The notes beneath the pieces were generated by a model, which saw only the letters and a list, made by a program, of their open reading frames with translations, searched no databases and had not been told where the DNA came from. Positions 54,500-62,135 of a stretch of DNA of 64,000 nt are shown here, piece by piece. Positions within the stretch are counted from its first letter, which is position 1. Every line of letters begins with the position of its first letter. Source of the DNA: Maricaulis sp034670125. GTDB taxonomy: Bacteria > Pseudomonadota > Alphaproteobacteria > Caulobacterales > Maricaulaceae. The position numbers and the translations under genes were made by a program. The stretch lies in the NCBI RefSeq assembly GCF_034670125.1, contig NZ_JAXMOC010000008.1, positions 1-64,000 on the forward strand, in the 5' to 3' direction.

Positions 54500-54594
54500 G
54501 TCATCCCACGGGGATCGCGCAGCGAGCATCCGGGGGACCTCGGCCAAACCGCTCACAGAGGTGTTGAGGTCCCCCGGACAAGCCGGGGGATGAC
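54500..54594. repeat. Related palindromic intergenic repeat (variant)
   Basis: A 95-bp unit bounded by GTCATCCC and GGGATGAC with a 12-bp internal inverted repeat CCGGGGGACCTC (54530-54541) / GAGGTCCCCCGG (54566-54577). The ends match the other repeat family but the interior differs. The surrounding 338-bp gap (54403-54740) shows no gene. Confidence 0.75.
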
Positions 54595-54740
54595 GGTGAA
54601 ATATGGTAATTCGAAGATCCGCGCGGTCGCGCAGTGTGCGCCATCACGCAACTCCAAGACACTCAGCGGCCGCTGTCCACGCTGCGCGACGTTCAGCGCG
54701 CTGCCCCCTGTCGGCAGCAGCCAAGCTGACGTTCGCTCGT

Positions 54741-55760
54741 CTACCCGCCCTGCCCGTCCTCACCCGGTGCTTCGAGCACCTGGCCGGGATAGATCAGGTT
54801 GGGGTCGCGGATCTGGTCGCGATTGGCTTCGTAGATGACGGTGTACTGGACGCCTTCGCCATACAGGCGGCGGGCCAGGCGCCAAAGCGAATTGCCCGGC
54901 TGCACGACCACCGAATTGGGACCCATGTTGAGGTCTTCCGCGGCGACGCGCTCGAAGGGCAGAACGATGACCGCGCTGACCTGACCGTCCTCGTCGACCT
55001 GGTCGATCTGGAGGTCATAGATGCCCGGCGCCAGCAGCGCGCCGGCCTGCAGGTTCCAGCGGCCATTGCGACCGACCGTGGCTTCACCGACCAGGGCACC
55101 ATTGGCGAAGATTCGCACCGTGGTTCCGGCATCGGCGCGGCCCGAGAAGATGACAGCGCCTGTCTCGTCATAGTCGATCGTCTCGAGCACCAGCGGGCCC
55201 ATCTCGGAATTGGAACAGGACGGGCATTGCCAGACGCGACTGGCCTCGCCCGGACGACCGACCACGACCAGCGGCGTTGGTCCGCGCTGTTCGGGGATGG
55301 ACACCACAACAACCTGGTCGGACCGCAGCTCGCGACCGTCAGCGGCGGTCATCAAAAGGGAAAGCTCGACCGCGCCGGACGGCAGCGGGTCCTGCAGGAT
55401 GATCGCCCACTCACCGCGCTCATCGATGAGCATGTGATCGGTGCGACCATTGCTGCTGTCAAATTCGAGCACCTCGTCATTGGCGAGGAGGCGAATCGCA
55501 GCCCCCGGTTCGCCGCGCCCGGCGATCACGGCGGTGCCGGCCGGCGCTACACGAACGATGTCAAACACCGGCGCTGCGAGCATGGCGGCACTGGGTTCGG
55601 CTTCTGTTGTCGTACCAGCGGGGGACACCGGGTTTCCTGCGACCGGCACGCCGGCGCTGTCATCGGCGGGGCCCGGACGATACATGATGAAGGCCAGCGC
55701 GGCGGCAATCGCCAGCGCGGCAAGGGCTGCAGCGATGATAAACGACCGCGTGGCGGTCAT
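54741..55760 (-). CDS. LysM-domain envelope protein
   Basis: A 339-aa protein with one N-terminal membrane anchor (about residues 6-26), a Pro/Thr-rich linker, two beta-sandwich-like modules (APAGTAVIAGRGEPGAAIRLL and FSGRADAGTTVRIFANGALVG, resembling bacterial Ig-like or carboxypeptidase-regulatory repeats) and a C-terminal LysM domain (VVVQPGNSLWRLARRLYGEGVQYTVIYEANRDQIRDPNLIYPGQVL, split here over residues ~285-330). LysM binds peptidoglycan, so it probably attaches to the cell wall. ATG 55760 follows AGGAG. Confidence 0.85.
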   Translation of the reverse strand: MTATRSFIIAAALAALAIAAALAFIMYRPGPADDSAGVPVAGNPVSPAGTTTEAEPSAAMLAAPVFDIVRVAPAGTAVIAGRGEPGAAIRLLANDEVLEFDSSNGRTDHMLIDERGEWAIILQDPLPSGAVELSLLMTAADGRELRSDQVVVVSIPEQRGPTPLVVVGRPGEASRVWQCPSCSNSEMGPLVLETIDYDETGAVIFSGRADAGTTVRIFANGALVGEATVGRNGRWNLQAGALLAPGIYDLQIDQVDEDGQVSAVIVLPFERVAAEDLNMGPNSVVVQPGNSLWRLARRLYGEGVQYTVIYEANRDQIRDPNLIYPGQVLEAPGEDGQGG

Positions 55761-55880
55761 GGCCTGTCTCCTGTCATCCATCAACCCGAGCTGTAATCTG
55801 CACTCTGGCGCACACGAACTGGATGCAATCCTCGCGCCGTCGACCTTCGGCAATTAGCATCCCGGTCCGATAAAGCAAAT

Positions 55881-56480
55881 ATGAGTGATGTCACGATGGC
55901 GAAACTAAGGTCGATTGGTGTCTTCTGCGGGTCACGGATGGGTGAACGCGAATCCTATGCCGCTGCGGCGGCCGAGGTCGGGCGGGCCATTGCGCAATCG
56001 GGATGCCGCCTCGTCTATGGCGGCGGCGATGTCGGACTGATGGGGATCGCCGCGTCGACGGCGGCCGCCGGCGGCGGCACGGTCCATGGCATCATTCCCG
56101 GCTTCCTGATCGCCCGTGAGGGCCATCTCGACGGCGTCGAGATCAAGATTGTCGAGACGATGAGCGAGCGAAAGAGCCTGCTCATCGCCGAGAGTGACGC
56201 CTACATCATCCTGCCGGGCGGCACCGGGACCCTGGAGGAAGTCTTCGACGTCATCTCGCGCCAGCAATTGGGCCTGCAGGACAAGCCGATCGTCTTCCTC
56301 AACACCGACGGCTTCTGGGCCCCGTTCATCGACCTCATTGCCCACACCGTTCGCGAGGGTTTCACACCGCAATCGCTGGCTGACCATGTCGACCTGATTG
56401 ATCACGCAGACGAGGCAATCGCCCGCATCATCGCCCAGCTGGATGACCAGAAGGCGGCCGGAGCCGGTTCGGCGGACTGA
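55881..56480 (+). CDS. LOG-family protein (TIGR00730)
   Basis: A 199-aa LOG/lysine decarboxylase-like protein. GGGDVGLMGI (about residues 47-56) and the catalytic PGGTGTLEE (about 111-119) are intact. These are cytokinin riboside 5'-monophosphate phosphoribohydrolases or related nucleotide hydrolases. ATG 55881 or 55896 may start it. Its stop abuts that of the convergent XRE gene inside a perfect palindrome. Confidence 0.88.
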   Translation: MSDVTMAKLRSIGVFCGSRMGERESYAAAAAEVGRAIAQSGCRLVYGGGDVGLMGIAASTAAAGGGTVHGIIPGFLIAREGHLDGVEIKIVETMSERKSLLIAESDAYIILPGGTGTLEEVFDVISRQQLGLQDKPIVFLNTDGFWAPFIDLIAHTVREGFTPQSLADHVDLIDHADEAIARIIAQLDDQKAAGAGSAD

Positions 56481-56491
56481 TCAGTCCGCCG
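56470..56491. terminator. 22-bp palindrome containing two stop codons
   Basis: Bases 56470-56491 are a perfect 22-bp palindrome (half-site CGGCGGACTGA) in which the LOG gene (+) and the XRE gene (-) both terminate; each protein ends in Ser-Ala-Asp. It may act as a compact bidirectional terminator although no T-run follows. Confidence 0.6.
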
Positions 56492-56684
56492 ACGCGTTCG
56501 GGTCAAAGACGTCCTCGATGGCCAGATCGAAGGCGCCGGCGAGGGCAAAGGCAAGCGTCAGGGACGGGTCGTGCTTGCCGGTCTCCACCGCATTGATGGC
56601 CTGCCGTGACACACCGACCCGTTCGCCCAGCTCGGCCTGGCTCCAGCGCCGCTCGGCGCGCAGGACACGGAGACGGTTCCTCAC
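56481..56684 (-). CDS. Small XRE-family regulator (module B)
   Basis: A 67-aa single-domain helix-turn-helix: VRNRLRVLRAERRWSQAELGERVGVSRQAINAVETGKHDPS, recognition helix near residues 28-38, then FDLAIEDVFDPNASAD. Clear similarity to the module A regulator (NRLRVLRAE..., ...EDVF). Start GTG 56684 overlaps the membrane-gene stop (GTGA), matching the 4-nt overlap of module A. Confidence 0.87.
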   Translation of the reverse strand: MRNRLRVLRAERRWSQAELGERVGVSRQAINAVETGKHDPSLTLAFALAGAFDLAIEDVFDPNASAD

Positions 56685-57070
56685 CGGTACACCACATATT
56701 TCTGGAAGCAGCCGACCACACCCCACAACCCGATCAGGAGCGGGAAAATCCAGATCGAGGGGATGGGCGGCAGGTTCAAAGCCCCCTCGAGGAAGCCATA
56801 GGCAAAGGTTCCAAAACCGGTCAGCAGCGCCGAAATGATCATCGCCTCGGCCAGGATGCGCTGCTTGAACTCATCCAGTGAGCGATAGAAGACCATGACC
56901 GCCCACAGGGCGAACAGGCCCGGGATCACCGGCAGCAGGGCGACGACGCCGCGAACCAGTGGGCCGGTCTCATTGGCTCCGAGCCAGGAGACCGAGCCGA
57001 TCAGGACCAGCATGTAGGCCAGCATCGAGCCGCCGAAGCGGATCATGTAGAGACGGGCGTTCTTCGCCAT
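56681..57070 (-). CDS. Membrane protein of XRE/membrane module B
   Basis: A 129-aa protein with four predicted membrane spans (about residues 16-32, 43-60, 76-94 and 101-120). A polar stretch YRSLDEFKQRILAEA links spans two and three. I do not recognise a named family. ATG 57070 has GGGGAGG 7-8 nt upstream; the site lies at the end of the hydrolase gene, so the three genes form one operon (hydrolase, membrane protein, XRE). Confidence 0.75.
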   Translation of the reverse strand: MAKNARLYMIRFGGSMLAYMLVLIGSVSWLGANETGPLVRGVVALLPVIPGLFALWAVMVFYRSLDEFKQRILAEAMIISALLTGFGTFAYGFLEGALNLPPIPSIWIFPLLIGLWGVVGCFQKYVVYR

Positions 57071-57072
57071 GA

Positions 57073-58011
57073 TCAATCCTCCCCATCCGGGCGCGCAATG
57101 ACCGCGCCCAAGGCCGTCCGGAACACGGCCGGTTGGTCCAGCATGATGAAATGGCGTGAGCCTTCAATCCGCTGCAATTCAACCGCCGCCAGACCGGCAT
57201 ACTGGTTGGCATAAACAGATTCGAGCTGATCCGCGCTCACCGGCGCCCCCTCGCTCCAGGCGTACATGACCGTCACCGGTACCGACACTTGCGGCAGGAC
57301 CGAGCTGAAGTCCGCCCCCATCACCTCACCCATCGCCTGGCTGACGACGGCCTGATCGGCCAGTTCCATCCATGCCATGACCCGGGCCTGTCCGTCCGCT
57401 GTGATCGACTGGACCGGGAGGCCCTGCCGCGACATGGCCAGGAATTGCTCACGCGGTGCTGCCGCCATCTGCGCCGAGACGCCCGCCGCATAGGCCGCCG
57501 CCTGCGCTTCGGTGATTGCCGGATTGAACAGGCGGGCAAAAAAGGGCGCACTGTCGACCACGACAACCGCGCTGACTTGATCCGGTGCATCAGCGGCCAG
57601 CTGTAGCGCAATCTGCGCGCCCATGGAGTGACCGACCAGCACGGCGTCCTCGATGTTCTCTGCGGCGATCCAGGCCGCCAGATCGGCCACCGCACTGCCG
57701 ACCACACCGCGCTCGCCGCGCTCGAGCGCCGACACACCGCCAAACCCGGCCAGGGTCACGACATGGGCGTCGACGCTGTCGCCCAGCGCAGCAACGGTTT
57801 CGGCCCAAACCTCACCCGGCGTCGCCAGACCCGGGACCAGGATGACATCCCGACCGGCCGGAGAACCAAACCGCTCAATCTGTACCGATCCGGCCATGAA
57901 CGGGTCCGGTCCCTGCCCGTCGGCCTGCCCGGCGGTTGCACCGACCACAATCGCGACCGCAATGGCAATCCATCCGCCGATACTCATCTTCCCGCTACCA
58001 TAAGGTTTCAT
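57073..58011 (-). CDS. Exported alpha/beta hydrolase
   Basis: A 312-aa alpha/beta-hydrolase with an N-terminal signal/anchor (IGGWIAIAVAIVVGATAG). The oxyanion loop VPGLATPGEVW and the nucleophile elbow VGHSMG (Ser about residue 130) are clear, with acid Asp/Glu and the C-terminal His in GSRHFIML. The substrate is unknown. It is first gene of the module B operon, and a cluster of TGTCA repeats lies directly upstream. ATG 58011 has GGAG 6 nt upstream. Confidence 0.85.
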   Translation of the reverse strand: MKPYGSGKMSIGGWIAIAVAIVVGATAGQADGQGPDPFMAGSVQIERFGSPAGRDVILVPGLATPGEVWAETVAALGDSVDAHVVTLAGFGGVSALERGERGVVGSAVADLAAWIAAENIEDAVLVGHSMGAQIALQLAADAPDQVSAVVVVDSAPFFARLFNPAITEAQAAAYAAGVSAQMAAAPREQFLAMSRQGLPVQSITADGQARVMAWMELADQAVVSQAMGEVMGADFSSVLPQVSVPVTVMYAWSEGAPVSADQLESVYANQYAGLAAVELQRIEGSRHFIMLDQPAVFRTALGAVIARPDGED

Positions 58012-58031
58012 CGTATGCTCCATCAGCTCTA

Positions 58032-58120
58032 CATGACTTAGTGTCATGCATACCTGACACTCAGGAGCGCATCTGTCAAGACAACCTGACAAAAAGGACT
58101 GCAAACATGTCATTATGTCA
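58032..58120. promoter_or_regulatory. Cluster of TGTCA/TGACA operator-like repeats
   Basis: Two palindromes, AGTGTCA-N8-TGACACT (58040-58061) and TGTCA-N8-TGACA (58074-58091), are centred 32 bp apart, about three helical turns. A direct pair TGTCA-N3-TGTCA follows at 58108-58120, and CATGAC/GTCATG overlaps the first. The hydrolase-membrane-XRE operon starts 21 bp to the left. Confidence 0.7.
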
Positions 58121-58153
58121 AGGTAAGGGCGCTCGGCGCGACCCTGCCTGGGG

Positions 58154-58272
58154 TGTCATCCCTGATGAACGCCCCGCGAAGGCGGGGCGAAAGTCAGGGA
58201 CCTATATGTGTTCGAATAGTTAGGTCCCCGCCTTGCGTCCGGCCTGCGCCGGACATTCAGCGGGGATGACAA
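58154..58272. repeat. Palindromic intergenic repeat, copy 2
   Basis: A 119-bp unit with TGTCATCCC / GGGATGACA ends, internal hairpins GCCCCGCGAAGGCGGGGC and CGTCCGGCCTGCGCCGGAC-type, and a central TGTTCGAATAG. Same family as 61991-62110 and inverted relative to 21344-21461. Confidence 0.9.
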
Positions 58273-58304
58273 GACGCGTGAAAGCGCTGACCGAGCCGGA
58301 TGGG

Positions 58305-59642
58305 CTAGGCCGCCTCACCCGCCAGACGCTTGAGCACCTTGTCTCGACCGATCAGCGGAAGCAGGACCGCCATCTCGGGACCACGGGCCTCACCGGTCAG
58401 CATCAGGCGCAGCGGCATGAAGAGCTGCTTGCCCTTGCGGCCGGTTGCCTCCTTGAGCGCATTGGTCCAGGCCGACCAGCTGGCACCATCCAGCTCACCG
58501 GCCGGCAGGTGCTGCGCGGCAGCTTCGGCATAATCCGCCTCTTCGATCACCGGCGTCACCGGACCATCAATCAGCACGGCCCAGGCCTTGGCGTCGGCCA
58601 GGGTTTCAAGGTTCGGACGTACCGCCTCCCAGACGGCCTCGCCCTTGTCGGCCCCCAGCGCTGCCAGCTTCGGCTGGGCCACGGCATAGGGCATGGCGTG
58701 CAGGAGCTTGGCGTTCACGCGCTTCAATTCTTCATCGTCAAAACGGGCCGGCGAGCGGGACAACTTGCCCAGGTCAAAGCCTTCCAGAATGCCCTCGACA
58801 TCAGCGAAGGCCTCGACCGGATCCGACGTGCCGATGCGGGCCAGCAGCGACATGATCGCCATCGGCTCAAGCCCTTCAACATCGCGCAGATCGGCAATCC
58901 CGAGCGAGCCGGTCCGCTTGGACAGCTTGCCGCCATCAGCGCCGACCAGCAGGGCCTGGTGACCGAACATGGGCGCCTTGCCGCCGAGCGCCTCGAAAAT
59001 CTCGATCTGGGCGCCGGAATTGGTGGTGTGATCCTCACCGCGGATGATGTGGGTGATCTCCGACTCGATGTCATCCAGCACGCTGGGCAGCGTGTAGAGG
59101 AAGGAGCCGTCCTCGCGGATCAGGATAGGGTCGGACAGCGACGACGTCTCGATCGAGACAGGGCCACGCACCATGTCGTCCCACTGGACCGGATTGCCGG
59201 ACAGCTTGAAACGCCAATGCGGCTTGCGGCCCTCGGCCTCGAAGGCGGCCTTTTCAGCATCGCTCAGGTCCAGGGCGGCGCGGTCATAGACCGGCGGCCG
59301 GCCATTGGCCATTTGCAGGCGACGCTTGCGGTCGAGATCCTCACCGGTCTCATAGCAGGGATAGAGCAGGCCCTTGGCCTTCAGCGCCTCGGCGGCGGCC
59401 TCATAGCGGTCGAACCGGTCCGACTGCTTGAAGGTCTCGTCCCAGGAAATGCCCAACCAGGTCAGGTCGGCGCGGATACCGTCCTCGAAAGCCTGGGTCG
59501 AGCGCTCGACATCGGTATCGTCAATGCGCAGCACAAACGTCCCGCCCGCCTTGCGCGCGAACAGATAGTTGAAGATCGCGGTGCGGACATTGCCGACATG
59601 AAGCTTGCCGGTCGGGCTGGGCGCAAAACGGACTTTGGTCAT
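58305..59642 (-). CDS. gltX: Glutamate--tRNA ligase
   Basis: A 445-aa class I synthetase. The HIGH-type sequence is FAPSPTGKLHVGNVRT and the KMSKS-type loop is GGKLSKRTG (about residue 240). The anticodon-binding C-terminal domain is present. Many alphaproteobacteria have two GltX, one of which charges tRNA-Gln; which type this is cannot be told here. Confidence 0.93.
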   Translation of the reverse strand: MTKVRFAPSPTGKLHVGNVRTAIFNYLFARKAGGTFVLRIDDTDVERSTQAFEDGIRADLTWLGISWDETFKQSDRFDRYEAAAEALKAKGLLYPCYETGEDLDRKRRLQMANGRPPVYDRAALDLSDAEKAAFEAEGRKPHWRFKLSGNPVQWDDMVRGPVSIETSSLSDPILIREDGSFLYTLPSVLDDIESEITHIIRGEDHTTNSGAQIEIFEALGGKAPMFGHQALLVGADGGKLSKRTGSLGIADLRDVEGLEPMAIMSLLARIGTSDPVEAFADVEGILEGFDLGKLSRSPARFDDEELKRVNAKLLHAMPYAVAQPKLAALGADKGEAVWEAVRPNLETLADAKAWAVLIDGPVTPVIEEADYAEAAAQHLPAGELDGASWSAWTNALKEATGRKGKQLFMPLRLMLTGEARGPEMAVLLPLIGRDKVLKRLAGEAA

Positions 59643-59745
59643 CGACGTGGAGCCTCACTGAGATAGAGGCGCAGGGCTTAGCGCTGTCAGGGCATCGGGG
59701 CAAGCGGGGGGTGCGGATGGGGGCAACAGTCAGGAACGGTCACGT

Positions 59746-60264
59746 TCAGTCGAGGCCACGCGCCGTGATGGCGCCCGCCATCGGGTCGTCGACGCGACCT
59801 GGACGTCCTGCGAGGCGCCAATAGGTCCAGCCGGCGGCAGCACCGACGGCGCCGAAAAACATATAGACCCAGATCGGCAAGCCGACGGGCTGCACATCGA
59901 GTTCAGGATCGCTGATCGACAGAACGAGATCCGCCAATTGCAGCAGAAGCACCGCCAGGATCAGCCCGAGCACAACCTCACACAAGGGTCGGGGCCAGCG
60001 CGTGGCACGCAGGATGCTGACAGCTGCCCAGACGGGCAAGGCGGTCATAGCCGCAGTGCCAAGACCGGCGGGCACGCTCCACAGCGGCGACATGATGACC
60101 ATCTGCCATTCGGCCGGAAAGCTCGGATCAAAGGAGGCCTGGATTGCGGCAAACACACTGCCACCGCCAATCACAACCAGACCGACCAGATAGCAGGTCA
60201 GTAGCCACGCGCCGATAGCCCGCCAAGGTTTTTGCCCCACAACTTCCCTGATATTGCTCAGCAT
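59746..60264 (-). CDS. Array membrane protein 4 (TALP family)
   Basis: A 172-aa protein with about four membrane spans, last in the array. It shares with its neighbours PWRAIGAWLLTCYLVG near the N-terminus, TALPVWAAV...RWPRPL in the middle and GWTYWRLAGRPGRVDD at the end. No known family is recognised. It lies 59 nt after array gene 3 and about 100 nt upstream of gltX. Confidence 0.75.
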   Translation of the reverse strand: MLSNIREVVGQKPWRAIGAWLLTCYLVGLVVIGGGSVFAAIQASFDPSFPAEWQMVIMSPLWSVPAGLGTAAMTALPVWAAVSILRATRWPRPLCEVVLGLILAVLLLQLADLVLSISDPELDVQPVGLPIWVYMFFGAVGAAAGWTYWRLAGRPGRVDDPMAGAITARGLD

Positions 60265-60323
60265 TCAACAAAGCCGCTTCCCGATTGATGGCCAGCCCAG
60301 GCAAAACGCTTCAGGTGGCAGAA

Positions 60324-60761
60324 TCAAGGCCGCACCGACAGCCACCAATACACCCCACCGCCAACCAGTCCGGTCGCTGCGAAGAAGGCTGTCATCGGCA
60401 CGCCTTCCAGGCCGTAGGAAAGCGGCATGCCGAAGATCTGGATGGCGGCGGCGCCGGTCAGGGCGCCCATCAGCAGGTGAACGGGCAGGCCGTACCAGCC
60501 GCGCCAGCGCCGGACCCAGGTCAGGATCACGGTCGGGAGGGCGGTCAGGACGGCGATATAGCCGCCGATGAACAGGCTGCCCGGGATCAGGGCCTGAAGG
60601 AATTCGGCCTCGGCCTCGACGCCGCCCTCCGCCTCGATAACGGCCAGCAAGGCAAAGCCGATGACGACCGTCAGGCCGGACGCGACAGCGGCAGCCAGCC
60701 AGGCCAGGATATTGCGCATCGAGCCAGAAAAGCTCAGCGGCGGGCGTGTCGGTGTGGTCAT
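60324..60761 (-). CDS. Array membrane protein 3 (TALP family)
   Basis: A 145-aa protein with about four membrane spans; the most diverged member. It retains TALPTVILTWVRRWRGW in the middle and a truncated GGVYWWLSVRP end, but lacks the GAW...CY N-terminal motif. ATG 60761 has AAGGGG upstream. Gap of 28 nt to array gene 2. Confidence 0.72.
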   Translation of the reverse strand: MTTPTRPPLSFSGSMRNILAWLAAAVASGLTVVIGFALLAVIEAEGGVEAEAEFLQALIPGSLFIGGYIAVLTALPTVILTWVRRWRGWYGLPVHLLMGALTGAAAIQIFGMPLSYGLEGVPMTAFFAATGLVGGGVYWWLSVRP

Positions 60762-60789
60762 GATGATCCCCTTTCCCGTCTCACTCTTA

Positions 60790-61284
60790 TCAATCAAAGA
60801 CATGATCCTGAACGATTTTCTGCGGCAATGGGTCATGCGGTTGCGGGCGCCCGGCTATCTGCCAATAGACCCAGCCGCTGATCGCGCCGGCAAGGGCGAA
60901 GCCTGCCACGGTCAGCCAGCCGCTCCAGCGGCCATCCCTGGCTATCGCTATCCCGCTTATCCCCACAATCAACGCGGCACCGAGACCGGCGCCACCGATC
61001 ATGTCGGCAAGGGGACGGGGCCAGCGGATGGCGCGGATCACACTGGTCAGGATCAACGCGGGTATGGCTGTGAAGAAGGCCACGACAAAGCCGACGAGAA
61101 AGCCCAAGAACGGCGCGATCAGTATCGCGCTCAATCCGGCCGCCAGCGCGTTTTCGACGACAATACCCTGGTACAGGCCAAACTCGAGCGAAACTGCCGC
61201 GCCCGCCACATAACAGGCAACCAACCAGGCCCCGATTGCCTGCAAGGGGTCCGCACCAAACGCTGTCTTCCAGATCGCCGTCAT
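60790..61284 (-). CDS. Array membrane protein 2 (TAIP family)
   Basis: A 164-aa protein with about four membrane spans. Closest to array gene 4: DPLQAIGAWLVACYVAG, TAIPALILTSVIRAIRWPRPL and GWVYWQIAGRPQPHDP. Its ATG overlaps the stop of array gene 1 by 4 nt (ATGA). Confidence 0.75.
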   Translation of the reverse strand: MTAIWKTAFGADPLQAIGAWLVACYVAGAAVSLEFGLYQGIVVENALAAGLSAILIAPFLGFLVGFVVAFFTAIPALILTSVIRAIRWPRPLADMIGGAGLGAALIVGISGIAIARDGRWSGWLTVAGFALAGAISGWVYWQIAGRPQPHDPLPQKIVQDHVFD

Positions 61285-61877
61285 GCCTGTGCCCGCCCGT
61301 GCTCAATCTCGTCATCGCCTCGGCAAGGACCGGGTCTCCCGGCGGCCAGCCAGTAGGCCAGACCGCCAACGCCGCCGCTGAAGGCCGCGAACAATGTCAT
61401 TGCGATGCCGCGCGGACCGTCCAGAACCGGCCAGCCGAACAGCTGGGCCAGTACCGCCCCCATCAAGGCTGCTGTGAGAAAGTCCGACCCGCCGCGGTGC
61501 CAGTGTGCGGCGCGTTCGGCGAGAACAAGGAGCGGCATGGGAATGGCGGTCAGGAAGGCCACCAACGCGGCATAGGCCAAGGCCCCCGGCAGAGCGCCCG
61601 CCAGAACGGCGAGAAAGCCCAGAGGTTCACTCTGCCCGCCGGCGAGATCCGCGACACCGATTGCCCAGTACCCCGTCAGGGCCGTGGCCGCGCATCCGGT
61701 GAGCCAGGCCACCACCGGGCTGCACGCGCGGGGACGCGTCACCGGCCCCGTCATGACATTGAAGACACCCGCGTCTCGCGTGTCGCGGCCCGACAAGCGG
61801 TCAAGTGCACCATCCCGCCGCGCCATTCGATCCGCGTTACGGGCCAACGTTCGCGGGAGCCTGTCATATGCCTTCAT
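61281..61877 (-). CDS. Array membrane protein 1 (TAIP family)
   Basis: A 198-aa protein, first of the array. It has a basic cytosolic N-terminus of ~45 residues absent in the others, then about four spans with TAIPMPLLVLAERAAHW and GGLAYWLAAGRPGPC. ATG 61877 is preferred because GGAGG lies 5 nt upstream. A perfect palindrome occupies 61896-61915, just upstream of that site. Confidence 0.75.
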   Translation of the reverse strand: MKAYDRLPRTLARNADRMARRDGALDRLSGRDTRDAGVFNVMTGPVTRPRACSPVVAWLTGCAATALTGYWAIGVADLAGGQSEPLGFLAVLAGALPGALAYAALVAFLTAIPMPLLVLAERAAHWHRGGSDFLTAALMGAVLAQLFGWPVLDGPRGIAMTLFAAFSGGVGGLAYWLAAGRPGPCRGDDEIEHGRAQA

Positions 61878-61895
61878 GTCCACCTCCATTCGTTC

Positions 61896-61915
61896 ATTTC
61901 TGTTGTGACAGAAAT
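61896..61915. promoter_or_regulatory. Palindromic operator upstream of the membrane-protein array
   Basis: ATTTCTGT-TGTG-ACAGAAAT is a perfect 8+4+8 inverted repeat located 19 bp before the first ATG of the array, where a bound repressor would block transcription. No adjacent regulator gene is seen. Confidence 0.6.
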
Positions 61916-61990
61916 AACTGGTTTGACGAATGTGACGGGGTGACGCAGGCCGGCTCGGCAGGCGTTGTCAAAACCAACAACCTACAAACC

Positions 61991-62110
61991 TTGTCATCCC
62001 TGATGGACGCCCGGCGAAGGCCGGGCGCAAGTCAGGGACCTAACTGATGGCAGACACATAGATCCCCGCCCTGCGTCCCGCCTTCGCGGGACATCCGGCG
62101 GGGATGACAA
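61991..62110. repeat. Palindromic intergenic repeat, copy 3
   Basis: A 120-bp unit with perfect TTGTCATCCC / GGGATGACAA ends; same orientation as copy 2. It lies between the array's upstream region and the 3' end of nadE. Confidence 0.9.
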
Positions 62111-62135
62111 GCAAACCCGGGCGACTGGGGCGCCC

